A stretch of 64,000 nt of DNA from Propionibacteriaceae bacterium (GTDB taxonomy: Bacteria > Actinomycetota > Actinomycetes > Propionibacteriales > Propionibacteriaceae). Each line of letters begins with the position of its first letter. Position 1 is the stretch's first letter. This document shows positions 43,366 through 52,220 of the stretch, in pieces. The DNA is taken from positions 62,001 to 126,000 of the forward strand of contig JADKFR010000008.1 of NCBI GenBank assembly GCA_016717345.1. Direction: 5' to 3'. The position numbers and the translations under genes were made by a program. The notes beneath the pieces are model-generated. The model saw only the letters and a list, made by a program, of their open reading frames with translations. It searched no databases and was not told where the DNA came from.

Positions 43366-44129
43366 TAGATCACCACCTCGAACCCGCTCGCCCACTGCCG
43401 CAGGCCGGCCATCAGGACGTCCCACCAGCCGGTCACCAGCAGCAGACCCACGGCGATCATCATCACTCCCCCGGCCCGCTGGATCCCGATGTGGTGGCGG
43501 CGCACCCACCCGATCGCCCCCGCCATCCGGGTGAAGGCCAGGCCGGCGACGACAAAAGGCAGGCCCAACCCGACCGCATAGGCCAGCGCCAGGACCCCGC
43601 CCCGCAGGGCGGTGGCCTCGTTGAGGGCCAGCGACAGGACCACCGACAGCGCGGGGGAGATGCAGGGCGTCCAGCCCAGGCCGAACACGATCCCCAGCAG
43701 CGGGGCCGTCGCCACCCCGAGCCGGGGGGCGGTGGGCAACCGGAACGTCCCGAGGCCCCAGTCGAGCCAGCCGGCGAACATCAGCCCCAGCAGGATGGAC
43801 AGCAGCCCGACCACGATGGTGATCGGACGCTGCCAGGCCTGCAGTGCCCCGCCGACCGATCCGAACAGGACCCCGCTCGAGACGAACACGAGCGCGAACC
43901 CGGCGACGAACCCCAGGGTCCCGGCCAGCATCCGGCCGCGCCGCGCCCCCTCGCTGATCTCGGAGGCACCCAGCCCGGTGGCGAACGACAGGTAGCCAGG
44001 GAGCAGCGGCAGGACGCAGGGCGAGAAGAAGGAGACGAGGCCGGCCAGGGCGGCCACCGGAAGAGCGAGCAGCATGGAACCGCCCACCGCCTCACGAATC
44101 CAGTCGCCGGTCTCGAGGGGGAACATCAT
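43365..44129 (-). CDS. ccdA: Thiol-disulfide transporter CcdA
   Basis: CcdA carries reducing power from cytoplasmic thioredoxin across the membrane to keep apocytochrome cysteines and ResA reduced. The 254-residue, six-helix protein has SFFSPCVLPLLPGYLSF and, in the fourth helix, GLGWTPCISPALS, the two redox-active cysteines. An ATGATG start overlaps the resA stop; either ATG (44129 or 44126) could be used. Confidence 0.94.
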   Translation of the reverse strand: MMFPLETGDWIREAVGGSMLLALPVAALAGLVSFFSPCVLPLLPGYLSFATGLGASEISEGARRGRMLAGTLGFVAGFALVFVSSGVLFGSVGGALQAWQRPITIVVGLLSILLGLMFAGWLDWGLGTFRLPTAPRLGVATAPLLGIVFGLGWTPCISPALSVVLSLALNEATALRGGVLALAYAVGLGLPFVVAGLAFTRMAGAIGWVRRHHIGIQRAGGVMMIAVGLLLVTGWWDVLMAGLRQWASGFEVVI

Positions 44130-44695
44130 TTGCCTTGGGCGATGTCGTCGACCAGCCCGACCAGGGTCGCCTGGGTGGTCTCGCCGATCACCCGCGCGGC
44201 GATGCGTCCCTGGCGATCGATCAGCAGCGTGCTGGGAATGGCGCTGGCGGGCAGTTGGCCGCTGAAGGCCAGCAGCAGGCTCCCGTCCGGGTCGAAGAGG
44301 TTCGGATAGGTGATGCCGAACGCCCTGACGAAGGCCTGCGGCGCCGCCTTGTCCAGATCGCGGGTGTTGACGCCCACGAAGACCGCCTGCTCGGAGGTCG
44401 CCTGCGCCGCGGCCTGCAGGGCCGGCGCTTCGGCTCGGCAGGGGGAGCACCAGGAGCCCCACACGTTGTAGACGATCACCTTGTCACGGACGGTTTCGCT
44501 GCTCCACGTCGAGCCGTCGAGGGTCTGGCCGGTGATGATCGGTGCGGGCTGGCGGGACGCGGCCGCGATCACGGTGATGGTGCCGTCGCCGGCCACGAAG
44601 CCGCCGCCCACCTCCGGGGTCGCGCTGCACCCGGTGGACAGGGCCAGGCCAAGCGCAGCGGCCACCAGCCGCCTCAGCCAGAGGCCCGCCATCAC
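44126..44695 (-). CDS. resA: Thioredoxin-like lipoprotein ResA/TlpA
   Basis: An extracytoplasmic thioredoxin-fold protein that reduces apocytochrome c. A lipoprotein signal ends at LSTGC (Cys23). The active site is WCSPC (82-86) in VYNVWGSWCSPCRAEAP, and the cis-Pro loop is IPSTLLIDRQG. 189 residues. It overlaps ccdA and the upstream phosphatase gene by 4 nt each. Confidence 0.93.
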   Translation of the reverse strand: MMAGLWLRRLVAAALGLALSTGCSATPEVGGGFVAGDGTITVIAAASRQPAPIITGQTLDGSTWSSETVRDKVIVYNVWGSWCSPCRAEAPALQAAAQATSEQAVFVGVNTRDLDKAAPQAFVRAFGITYPNLFDPDGSLLLAFSGQLPASAIPSTLLIDRQGRIAARVIGETTQATLVGLVDDIAQGK

Positions 44696-45342
44696 GCCCC
44701 GGGCCGGAACTTCTTCGACGTCTTGACCGGCACCAGGTCCCCGGCCGGTTCGCTGTACTCGACGCCGACCAGTCGTCCGTCCTGGAAGCGGAAGGTGGTG
44801 ACGCTGGCCAGGCGAGCCTCCCGGTGGCGCGGGTCATGGACCAAAGTCCGGTTCTCGGCGGAACGCCTGGCCATCCAGATCGGCAGTTCATGGGCGACGA
44901 TCAGCGCCTCAGCCTCCGGGGCGTGGCTGGCCGCCTCGGAAATCGCCGCCTGCATCCGCGCCGCGATCGAGGTGTACGCCTCGCCCCAGGTCGGACGGAG
45001 GGGATTACGCAACGCCCACCACGAAGACGGCTTGAGGAGGATCTCGTTGTTCTTCCCGAACGATTTGCCCTCGAAAACGTTGGCGGCTTCGATCACCCGC
45101 TCGTCGATGGTGACCACGAGGTGCGGGTGCCCGGCGGCGATCGGCGCCATGGTCTCCTGCGCGCGCTGCAGCGGGGAGCTCACCAGGTGCACCAGGTTGG
45201 CCGCTTCGAAGTACTCCCCGAGACGATCAGCCATCCTGCGGCCGAGCTCAGAGAGCCCGTAGCCGGGCAACCGGCCGTACAACACCCCCTCGGGGTTGTG
45301 TACCTGACCATGACGCACGACGTGGACGACGCTGGTGACCAT
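44692..45342 (-). CDS. Histidine phosphatase family protein
   Basis: A 216-residue protein of the phosphoglycerate-mutase-like phosphatase group. The phospho-His is in VVHVVRHGQVHNPEG, with SSPLQRAQETMAPIA and the second His in ALIVAHELPIWMARR. The first gene of the cytochrome c maturation operon, in the same place as in mycobacteria (the Rv0525-Rv0529 order). The substrate is unknown; it overlaps resA by 4 nt. I start at the ATG at 45342; the longer frame belongs to antisense of the glutaredoxin gene. Confidence 0.9.
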   Translation of the reverse strand: MVTSVVHVVRHGQVHNPEGVLYGRLPGYGLSELGRRMADRLGEYFEAANLVHLVSSPLQRAQETMAPIAAGHPHLVVTIDERVIEAANVFEGKSFGKNNEILLKPSSWWALRNPLRPTWGEAYTSIAARMQAAISEAASHAPEAEALIVAHELPIWMARRSAENRTLVHDPRHREARLASVTTFRFQDGRLVGVEYSEPAGDLVPVKTSKKFRPGA

Positions 45343-45454
45343 CGGACTCCTGACCGGGACGACGCTGCGGGACAACAATACGTGGACCCGCGACTGGCGG
45401 GACCCCCGGGTTCCCCGGCGCGGACGGGCCCGCGCCCTCACGCCGTCCGGGGAA

Positions 45455-45712
45455 TCAGCGGACGGCGTCGATGGCCGCGCTGAGCGCAGCCGGATCCACG
45501 AACCACCGCGCGTGCACAACGCCCGCCACGAAAGTGACCGGCACATGGTCGGTGTACTCGGCCCGCAACCGCGGGTCACCGTCGACGTCGACGCTGCGCC
45601 AGGAGACCCCGGCACGGGCGCACACCTCGGCGATCGTCGCGAGCGCCTCGGCACACAGGTGACAGGCGTCGCGAACCAGGACGACCACCACGTCCCCCCC
45701 AACTTCACTCAT
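45455..45712 (-). CDS. Glutaredoxin-like (DUF836) protein
   Basis: A compact 85-residue thioredoxin-fold protein. VVVVLVRDACHLCAEAL contains a CxxC (CHLC) active site, and VPVTFVAGVV supplies the cis-Pro. The family is common in actinobacteria and is believed to reduce disulfides, perhaps with mycothiol. It is 112 nt from the phosphatase gene and close to bS22. Confidence 0.88.
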   Translation of the reverse strand: MSEVGGDVVVVLVRDACHLCAEALATIAEVCARAGVSWRSVDVDGDPRLRAEYTDHVPVTFVAGVVHARWFVDPAALSAAIDAVR

Positions 45713-45730
45713 GGGCGGGACGGCGAGAGA

Positions 45731-45832
45731 TTACTTGCCGGCGCGGCGACGCTGGATGCGCGTGCGCTTCAGCAGCTTGCGGTGCTTCTTCTTCGCCATC
45801 CTCTTGCGGCGCTTCTTGATGACCGAACCCAC
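45731..45832 (-). CDS. Small ribosomal subunit protein bS22
   Basis: A 33-residue, extremely basic protein: VGSVIKKRRKRMAKKKHR then KLLKRTRIQRRRAGK. It closely matches actinobacterial bS22 (AURKAIP1/COX24-domain protein), which sits in the 30S decoding region. The start is GTG at 45832. Adjacent to the BldC-like gene, as in mycobacteria (Rv0500A-Rv0500B order). Far too short for ordinary gene finders. Confidence 0.92.
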   Translation of the reverse strand: MGSVIKKRRKRMAKKKHRKLLKRTRIQRRRAGK

Positions 45833-45999
45833 TAGTAGACCTCTCGCGTGCCGGCGCGCCGGCGAAGTTGGACGATGCGAGCTGCCAGGCAGCCCGACGA
45901 ACGCGGCCGGACGACCCGGCCAAGCACTGAATCTTACTCACCAGGGCGCCGCGGGGCGAAATCCCGCGCGCACACTGTCGGTCAGGACCCGTACCCGGA

Positions 46000-46203
46000 T
46001 CAACCTGCGTCGTAGAACGCCCGCCTCAGGTACTCATCCACGGCCGCCTCCGGGACCCGGAAGTTGCGCCCGAATCGAACCGCCTCCAGCTCACCGGCAT
46101 GGATCAGGCGATACACCGACATCCGGGACACCCGGAGCAGCTCGGCCACCTCGTTCACCTTCAGGAACTTGACTGATCCCAGACGGGCCGCGGCGTCGCT
46201 CAT
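46000..46203 (-). CDS. BldC-family helix-turn-helix regulator
   Basis: A 67-residue MerR-like/excisionase-type DNA-binding protein. VKFLKVNEVAELLRVSRMSVYRLIHAGELEAVRFGRNFRVPEAAVDEYLRR is the complete winged helix of BldC/Rv0500A-type proteins, which bind direct repeats as head-to-tail oligomers. Start at the ATG at 46203 (MSDAAARLG); an upstream in-frame GTG/ATG adds 13 residues. It precedes bS22 by 167 nt. Confidence 0.9.
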   Translation of the reverse strand: MSDAAARLGSVKFLKVNEVAELLRVSRMSVYRLIHAGELEAVRFGRNFRVPEAAVDEYLRRAFYDAG

Positions 46204-46354
46204 GGTGCTGGTTTCCTTCCTGCGCCACCCCCCGGCCGGCACCCCGCCACCCTAGCCGCCGCCGGTGCCCGGAGGGGAGCATCTGGGGAAGTGCGTCAAG
46301 GCGACACGCCGCCGCCTGTTGCGCCGCCCTGCCGCCCCACGGGACGGTGGAGGC

Positions 46355-47110
46355 ATGTGGATCGATCTCAACGCGGACGTGGGCGAGTCCTTCGGCGCCT
46401 GGACGATGGGCAACGACCCGGCCCTGCTCGATGTGGTCACCAGCGCCTCCATCGCCTGCGGGTTCCACGCGGGCGACGCGCGGACGATGTTGCGCACGGT
46501 GGGCCAAGCCGAGGAGCGGGGCGTGACGATCGGTGCCCACGTGAGCTACCGCGACCTGGCAGGTTTCGGCAGGCGGTTCATCGATGTCCCGCCCGAGGAA
46601 CTCAATGCCGACGTCATCTACCAGCTCGGTGCGCTGGCGGGCGTCTGCGCCGTGGTGGGCACCCGGCTGAGTTACGTCAAGCCTCATGGGGCCCTGTACA
46701 ACACGATCGTCCACCACCGCGAGCAGGCCGAAGCGGTGGTGGCAGCGGTGCACGCCTTCGACCCGTCCCTGGTCCTCCTGGGTCTCCCCGGCAGCCTGTC
46801 CGCCCGGCTCGCCGAAGCTGCCGGGCTGAGGACCGCCGGCGAGGCCTTCGCCGACCGTGGCTACGCCCCGGACGGGACGCTGCTTCCCCGCGGCGAGCCC
46901 GGCGCCGTCCTGCTCGACCCCGACGAGGTCGCGCAACGCATGGTTCGCCTGGTGACGTCCGGCTACCTCAGTACCAGCCAGGGCCTGCTGGCCGTGCGCG
47001 CCGATTCGATCTGCGTCCACGGGGACACCCCGGGGTCCGTCGCCATGGCGCGGGCGATCCGGGACCGACTCGTGGCGCAGGGCGTGGTTCTACGGCCCTT
47101 CGTCCGATGA
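46355..47110 (+). CDS. pxpA: 5-oxoprolinase subunit A (LamB/YcsF family)
   Basis: PxpABC opens 5-oxoproline (pyroglutamate), a damage product of glutamine and glutamate, to glutamate using ATP. PxpA has 251 residues and opens with IDLNADVGESFG and SIACGFHAGD, with YVKPHGALYN later, all hallmarks of the family. Start at the ATG at 46355 (MWIDLNAD). First gene of pxpABC, which is transcribed opposite to its neighbours on both sides. Confidence 0.95.
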   Translation: MWIDLNADVGESFGAWTMGNDPALLDVVTSASIACGFHAGDARTMLRTVGQAEERGVTIGAHVSYRDLAGFGRRFIDVPPEELNADVIYQLGALAGVCAVVGTRLSYVKPHGALYNTIVHHREQAEAVVAAVHAFDPSLVLLGLPGSLSARLAEAAGLRTAGEAFADRGYAPDGTLLPRGEPGAVLLDPDEVAQRMVRLVTSGYLSTSQGLLAVRADSICVHGDTPGSVAMARAIRDRLVAQGVVLRPFVR

Positions 47111-47152
47111 TCCGGCGCGAACTCCGGCGGCGAGTGGACACGGGGGGTGGCA

Positions 47153-47794
47153 ATGCAGGTCAGGTTGCTGCCCTGCGGTGAGACCGCCACCCTCATCGAG
47201 GTCGCGGACGGGTCCGCCGTCTCGGCGGTGGTGGCCGCCCTTGTCGGCCGCGGTGACGCGGCAACGCCGGCCGCCGGAATCGTCGAGGTGGTGCCTGCCG
47301 CCCGGACGGTGCTGGTGCGCTACGCCCAGGCCGCGACCATGGCTGCCCAGCGGGCGGCGCTGGAGGCCCTGCTCGCCCAGGCCGATCCCACCCCGCCACC
47401 GGCCCTCGGCGAGCGGACGGTTCGGGTGCCGGTCAGCTACGACGGGCCCGACCTGGACGTGGTCGCCGAACTCACCGGCCTGACGGTGGCCGACGTGGTC
47501 AGCGCGCATACGGGGCTGCCCTGGCGGGTCGCCTTCGGCGGCTTCGCCCCCGGTTTCGCCTACCTCACCGACGGCGATCCGAGGCTTCGGGTTCCCCGCC
47601 GCGCTGAGCCGCGTCCGGCCGTCCCGGCAGGTGCGGTGGGGTTGGCCGATGAGTACTCGGGCATCTATCCCCGCGCCACCCCCGGCGGTTGGCAGTTGCT
47701 GGGACGCACCGGCGTGCCCGTGTGGGACTCCCATCGCCATCCCCCGGCACTGCTGCGGCCCGGCTGGTGGGTGCAGTTCGAGGTGGCCCGGTGA
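47153..47794 (+). CDS. pxpB: 5-oxoprolinase subunit B
   Basis: The KipI-like half of the 5-oxoproline phosphorylating complex. LPWRVAFGGFAPGFAYLTDGDP and the ADEYSGIYPRATPGGWQLLGRT stretch are diagnostic. 213 residues from the ATG at 47153; a GTG 6 nt upstream is also possible. Its stop overlaps the pxpC start as GTGA. Confidence 0.94.
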   Translation: MQVRLLPCGETATLIEVADGSAVSAVVAALVGRGDAATPAAGIVEVVPAARTVLVRYAQAATMAAQRAALEALLAQADPTPPPALGERTVRVPVSYDGPDLDVVAELTGLTVADVVSAHTGLPWRVAFGGFAPGFAYLTDGDPRLRVPRRAEPRPAVPAGAVGLADEYSGIYPRATPGGWQLLGRTGVPVWDSHRHPPALLRPGWWVQFEVAR

Positions 47795-48657
47795 GCTGGC
47801 TGGAGGTGATCCGGCCCGGGCCGCTGTCGCTCCTGCAGGACGGCGGTCGCCCCGGGCTGGCGGGCATCGGGGTCACCCGGTCGGGGGCGGCCGACCGCGG
47901 TGCCTATCTCGCGGGCGCCGCACTGGTGGGCAACGACCCGGCGGGCGGGGACGCCGCGATCGAGATCGTGCTGGGCGGGCTGGCCTTCCGCGTCCTCGAG
48001 GGCCCGGTGCGGATCGCCGTCACCGGCGCACCCTGCCCGCTCCGCCTCGGCGAGGTGACCCTGCCCTACGGTCGGGTCGTGGAACTGGGCACCGGAGACG
48101 TCGTCAGCCTCGGGATGGCCCCGGTGGGCTTGCGGTGCTACCTCTCGGTGGCGGGCGGGATCACGGCGGCGCCCGACTTCGGGTCGCGGTCGCGGGACAC
48201 CCTGGCCGGGATCGGGCCACAGCCGCTTCGCCCTGGGAGCCGGTTGCCCGTGGGCCCGCCCGTAGCGCGCTCACCCGGTTCCCCGGTCTCGCCGCTCCCG
48301 GCGGCCGGGTGGGGTCGCGTACTGAGCGTCCAGGAGGGCCCGCGCAAGGACTGGATCCTGCACCCCGCGGCACTGGGCCGCGCGTGGGAAGTGTCCGCCA
48401 GCAGCGATCGGGTGGGGGTACGGCTGATCGGTGAGCCGCTGGCGTGGGCGCCGAGCCGGATCGGAAGGGAGTTGCCCCCTGAACCCGTCGTGCGGGGCGC
48501 CGTCCAGGTACCGCCGAGCGGGCTACCGGTGGTGTTCGGCCCTGACCACCCCACGACCGGCGGCTACCCGGTGCTAGGGGTGCTGACCGGGGCGGCCAGT
48601 GACCAGCTGGCCCAGGTTCGTCCGGGTGACGTCGTCACCCTGGCGTGGCAGCGCTAG
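47791..48657 (+). CDS. pxpC: 5-oxoprolinase subunit C
   Basis: The KipA-like half. The N-terminus WLEVIRPGPLSLLQDGGRPGLAGIGVTRSGAADRGAYLAGAALVGND and C-terminal TGGYPVLGVLTGAASDQLAQVRPGD are typical. 288 residues, slightly shorter than usual. GTG start at 47791. It ends 5 nt from the stop of convergent proC. Confidence 0.94.
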   Translation: MSWLEVIRPGPLSLLQDGGRPGLAGIGVTRSGAADRGAYLAGAALVGNDPAGGDAAIEIVLGGLAFRVLEGPVRIAVTGAPCPLRLGEVTLPYGRVVELGTGDVVSLGMAPVGLRCYLSVAGGITAAPDFGSRSRDTLAGIGPQPLRPGSRLPVGPPVARSPGSPVSPLPAAGWGRVLSVQEGPRKDWILHPAALGRAWEVSASSDRVGVRLIGEPLAWAPSRIGRELPPEPVVRGAVQVPPSGLPVVFGPDHPTTGGYPVLGVLTGAASDQLAQVRPGDVVTLAWQR

Positions 48658-48662
48658 CCGAC

Positions 48663-49463
48663 TCAGGACTGGGCCAGAGCCCGGCTGCGGTCCCGGGCCG
48701 CCTCCATCGCCGTGATGAAAGCTGCCTTCACGCTGTGGTCCTCGAGTTGCCGCAGCGCCGCCGCGGTCGTCCCCCCCGGGGAGGTGACCCGCTCCCGCAG
48801 CACCGTCGGGTGCTCGCCGCTCTCGGAGAGCAGCTTCGCCGAGCCGTACATGGTCTGGACGACCAGCGTCGTGGCGGTGTCGCGGGGCAGGCCCAGCATG
48901 ACCCCGGCATCGATCATCGCCTCGACGACGAAGAACAGGTAGGCCGGGCCGGAGCCCGAAATGGCGGTCACCGCGTCCTGGTACTTCTCGGGCACGGTGA
49001 TCACCTTGCCGACCGCTGCCAGCAACGCGGACACGTGATCGAGATGCTCCTCGGTCGCCGAGGTTCCCGGCGAGATGGCCGCCATCCCCTCGTCCACCTG
49101 GGCCGGCGTGTTCGGCATGACGCGGACGACCGGTGTCCCTGCCGGCATCGCGGCCTCGATCTGGGCGGTCGAGACCCCGGCGCACAACGACACCACCAAC
49201 GTGCCTGGACGGATGGCCGCGGCCACCACGGGCAGCACCTCCCCGGTGTCCTGCGGCTTCACCACGATCACCACCGTGTCGGACTGAGCCGACACCTCGG
49301 CGGTGGAGCCCGTGCCGATCCCGTAGCGCTTTCCCAGTTCGGCCAGGCGCGCGGCATGGCGGTCGGCGGCGGTGATCTGGTCGGGTTCCCAGCCGGCCCG
49401 CAGCAGCCCGGCCATCAGGGTCTCGCCCATGACGCCGGCACCGATCACCCCGAGGGTGGTCAT
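48663..49463 (-). CDS. proC: Pyrroline-5-carboxylate reductase
   Basis: ProC reduces pyrroline-5-carboxylate to proline with NAD(P)H. The 266-residue protein starts with the dinucleotide motif LGVIGAGVMGETLMAGLL and has VRVMPNTPAQVDEG, AISGSGPAYLFFVVEAMIDAG and the C-terminal VTSPGGTTAAAL signature. Its start overlaps the asd stop by 4 nt. Confidence 0.96.
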   Translation of the reverse strand: MTTLGVIGAGVMGETLMAGLLRAGWEPDQITAADRHAARLAELGKRYGIGTGSTAEVSAQSDTVVIVVKPQDTGEVLPVVAAAIRPGTLVVSLCAGVSTAQIEAAMPAGTPVVRVMPNTPAQVDEGMAAISPGTSATEEHLDHVSALLAAVGKVITVPEKYQDAVTAISGSGPAYLFFVVEAMIDAGVMLGLPRDTATTLVVQTMYGSAKLLSESGEHPTVLRERVTSPGGTTAAALRQLEDHSVKAAFITAMEAARDRSRALAQS

Positions 49464-50482
49464 CGAGCCGCCACCAGTTCCGCGATCTGGACGGCGTTGA
49501 GCGCGGCACCCTTGCGCAGGTTGTCGCTGCTGACGAAGATCACGAGCCCGCGGCCGCCCGGAACCGACTGGTCGGAGCGGATCCGTCCGACGAAGCAGGC
49601 GTCCTTACCGGCGGCCCAGCGCGGATTGGGGACGTCGACGAGCTCCACGCCGGGAGCCGTGGCCAGCAGGCCGGTTGCCCGGGTCACGCTGATCTCCTCG
49701 GCGAACTCGGCGTGGATGCTGAGCGAATGACCGGAGAAGACCGGCACCCGAACACAGGTGCCCGCCACTGCCAGTTCTGGCAGGTGCAGGATGCGCCGGG
49801 ACTCGTTGCGGAGCTTCTGCTCCTCGTCGGTCTCGCCGCTACCGTCGTCGACCAGCGAGCCGGCCAGCGCGATCACGTTGAAGGCGATCGGCTCGACATA
49901 GGGAGCCGGGTTGCCAGCCGGGACCGCAGCCCCGTTCAGCGCCAGCGCCGTGGGATCGGGGATGGCGGCCACCTGATCGGCCAGCGCCCGCACCCCGGCG
50001 ACGCCGGAACCGGACACGGCCTGGTACGTGGCGACGATGAGCCGTTGCAGGCCGGCTGCGTCGTGCAGCGGCTTCAGCACCGGCATGGCCGCCATCGTGG
50101 TGCAGTTGGGGTTGGCGATGATGCCCTTGGGCGGATTGATCGCGTCCTCGGGATTCACCTCGCTGACCACCAGCGGGACGTCGGCGTCCTTGCGCCACGC
50201 CGACGAGTTGTCCACCACGATCGCCCCGGCCGCGGCGACCCGGGGGGCGAACTCACGCGAGGTCGTGGCCCCCGCCGAGAAGAGCGCCAGATCGAGCCCC
50301 GCGAAGTCAGCGGTGGCGGTGTCCTCCACCACCACCTGGCCCCCGGCCCAGGGCAACGCCTTGCCCGCAGACCTGGCCGAGGAGAAGAACCGGATCTGTT
50401 CCACCGGGAAGTTCCGCTCAGCCAACAGGGTCCGCATCACTCCGCCCACCTGACCGGTGGCTCCAAATACTCCAACACGCAT
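49460..50482 (-). CDS. asd: Aspartate-semialdehyde dehydrogenase
   Basis: Asd reduces aspartyl phosphate to aspartate semialdehyde, the branch to lysine/diaminopimelate, threonine and methionine. VGVFGATGQVGGVMRTLL binds NADPH; the catalytic Cys127 is in IIANPNCTTMAAM; the phosphate site includes FFSSARSAGK and the C-terminal His is in FSGHSLSIHAEF. 340 residues. Coupled to proC by a 4-nt overlap. Confidence 0.96.
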   Translation of the reverse strand: MRVGVFGATGQVGGVMRTLLAERNFPVEQIRFFSSARSAGKALPWAGGQVVVEDTATADFAGLDLALFSAGATTSREFAPRVAAAGAIVVDNSSAWRKDADVPLVVSEVNPEDAINPPKGIIANPNCTTMAAMPVLKPLHDAAGLQRLIVATYQAVSGSGVAGVRALADQVAAIPDPTALALNGAAVPAGNPAPYVEPIAFNVIALAGSLVDDGSGETDEEQKLRNESRRILHLPELAVAGTCVRVPVFSGHSLSIHAEFAEEISVTRATGLLATAPGVELVDVPNPRWAAGKDACFVGRIRSDQSVPGGRGLVIFVSSDNLRKGAALNAVQIAELVAAR

Positions 50483-50545
50483 GGCACCAGCCTAACGGAG
50501 CCGTCCGACAGCGCCGGAGGTGCCCAGCCAGCGCGCCGTCCCCGC

Positions 50546-51316
50546 TCAGAACCAGTCGGTGTACGGCGCCACGAGCGCGTAGCCGAGGAAGGCGACCAGA
50601 TCGAGGATCACATGGGTGACTACCAGCGGCATCACCCGCTTGATCCGCAGGTACACCAGCCCGAAGACGAGTCCCATCACGAGGTTCCCGACGAAGCCGC
50701 CGAAGCCCTGGTACAGGTGGTAGCCGCCGCGGATCACCGCGCTGGCAACCACGATCAGCCACGGTCGCCACGCCAGTGCCGCGGCCCGGTTGAAGAAGAA
50801 GCCGATCATCACGATCTCTTCCAGCACGCCGTTCATCAGCGCGTAGCCGACCAGGACAGGTACCGTCCACCAGTTCTGGGTGAGGTTCGCCGCGGCCACG
50901 TTCGTGTTCAGCCCGAGCGCGCGGGCAGCGAAGTAGAACGCCAAGCCGGGGATCCCGATCCCGGCCGCCAACCCGAATCCCCAGGCGAGGTCACGTCCGG
51001 GAGCGCGTAGGTCGAACCCGATCGAGCGCCGCTGTCCCGCGAGGTGCAACAGATAGAGCGCCAGCAGGGCTGGCACCACCGGGAAGACGATGCCGGCGAT
51101 CTGGTAAGCGAGGTCGAGCCACGGACGGTCCGGGACCACGGCGTTGTTCAGGGAGGTGGTCTGCTCGTTGAGGGCGACGTTGCGGGTCACCTTCTCGATG
51201 AGGGAAAGGATCGAATACACCGCCGATTGCCCCAGGGAGATCCCCAACACCAGCAGGATCTCCAGGGCCGGTCGCTGGCGGACCTCAACGGTGACCAGAC
51301 CAGGTGCCTCACTCAC
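50546..51316 (-). CDS. CPBP-family intramembrane metalloprotease
   Basis: A 256-residue multi-helix protein. NGVLEEIVMIGFFFNRAA supplies the EExxx(x)R-like motif, with RGGYHLYQGF and THVILDLVAF providing the conserved His residues, the CPBP (Abi/CaaX protease-like) arrangement. Substrate unknown. It overlaps the isomerase gene by 8 nt (GTG start at 51316). Confidence 0.88.
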   Translation of the reverse strand: MSEAPGLVTVEVRQRPALEILLVLGISLGQSAVYSILSLIEKVTRNVALNEQTTSLNNAVVPDRPWLDLAYQIAGIVFPVVPALLALYLLHLAGQRRSIGFDLRAPGRDLAWGFGLAAGIGIPGLAFYFAARALGLNTNVAAANLTQNWWTVPVLVGYALMNGVLEEIVMIGFFFNRAAALAWRPWLIVVASAVIRGGYHLYQGFGGFVGNLVMGLVFGLVYLRIKRVMPLVVTHVILDLVAFLGYALVAPYTDWF

Positions 51317-52136
51317 CGCGGGCGATCCGGGTCGCCGGCCAATGCTTGCGGGTGAATTCCAGGGCGTCGGCCAGGAGTTGCAAACGCTCGTCGGAGGTCG
51401 TGGCCGACCGGCTGTTCACCTCCAGGACGATCTGCCCGGTGAAGCCGCGGGTCGCGAGCGTCGCCAGCACCTCGTCCGCCCGCTGCTCGCCCGTGCCGGG
51501 CAGCAGATGTTCGTCGGCGGCCAGGCTGCTGCCGTCGGTGAGGTGGACGTGGGCTAGTCGCTCCCCCCACTCGTGCACCAGGTCGAGCGACTGCTGGCGG
51601 GCTGTGGCGGCATGCGAGAGGTCGAGTGTCAGGTGGTCGACGTCGAGCAGGGAGGCGTCCCAGTCCGGGGCGTACGCCCGCACCTCAGCGCCCCCGGGCC
51701 CGCGCCAGGGATACATGTTCTCGACCGCGAACGTGATTCCGGTGGTGTGCGTGAGCTGTCGGATCCCGGAGGTGAAACCGGCCGCGTAGCTGCGCTGCCA
51801 TCGGAACGGCGGGTGCACGACGACGACCTGGGCATCCAGGTGCAGGGCGGCTTCGGCCGACCGGTCGAGCTTGTCCCAGGGGTCGGAGCCCCAGGTGCGT
51901 TGGGTCACCAGCAGGCACGGGGCGTGGATGGATCCGATCGGCACCTCGTAGTAGGTGCGGAGCCGATCCAAAGAAGCGATATCGGTCGACGCCTTGTCCA
52001 GGCCCACCATGACCTCGACGGCGTCGAAACCGAGCTCCTGGGCGATGTCGAAAGCGCGCAGCGTCGACTCCGGGTACACCGATGACGTCGACAGCGAAAT
52101 CAGCGGTTCTGAGCGGGCGGGCAGCACGCTCACCAT
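51309..52136 (-). CDS. Sugar phosphate isomerase/epimerase-like TIM-barrel protein
   Basis: A 275-residue protein of the AP-endonuclease-2/xylose isomerase-like barrel family. DAVEVMVGLD, VVVHPPFRW, FAVENMYPWRGPG, LTLDLSHAATARQQS, LAHVHLTDGSS and IVLEVNSRS supply the Glu/His/Asp metal ligands at the strand ends. The homologue in mycobacteria lies near proC and senX3-regX3. The reaction is not known. Confidence 0.87.
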   Translation of the reverse strand: MVSVLPARSEPLISLSTSSVYPESTLRAFDIAQELGFDAVEVMVGLDKASTDIASLDRLRTYYEVPIGSIHAPCLLVTQRTWGSDPWDKLDRSAEAALHLDAQVVVVHPPFRWQRSYAAGFTSGIRQLTHTTGITFAVENMYPWRGPGGAEVRAYAPDWDASLLDVDHLTLDLSHAATARQQSLDLVHEWGERLAHVHLTDGSSLAADEHLLPGTGEQRADEVLATLATRGFTGQIVLEVNSRSATTSDERLQLLADALEFTRKHWPATRIARGE

Positions 52137-52220
52137 GGTAGGCGGCGCTCCTCACAGGTCCCGCTGACGGCCCCCGGCGCCCGATTCGACCTCGGGGGGG
52201 CCAGCGGCCACAATGAAGCC

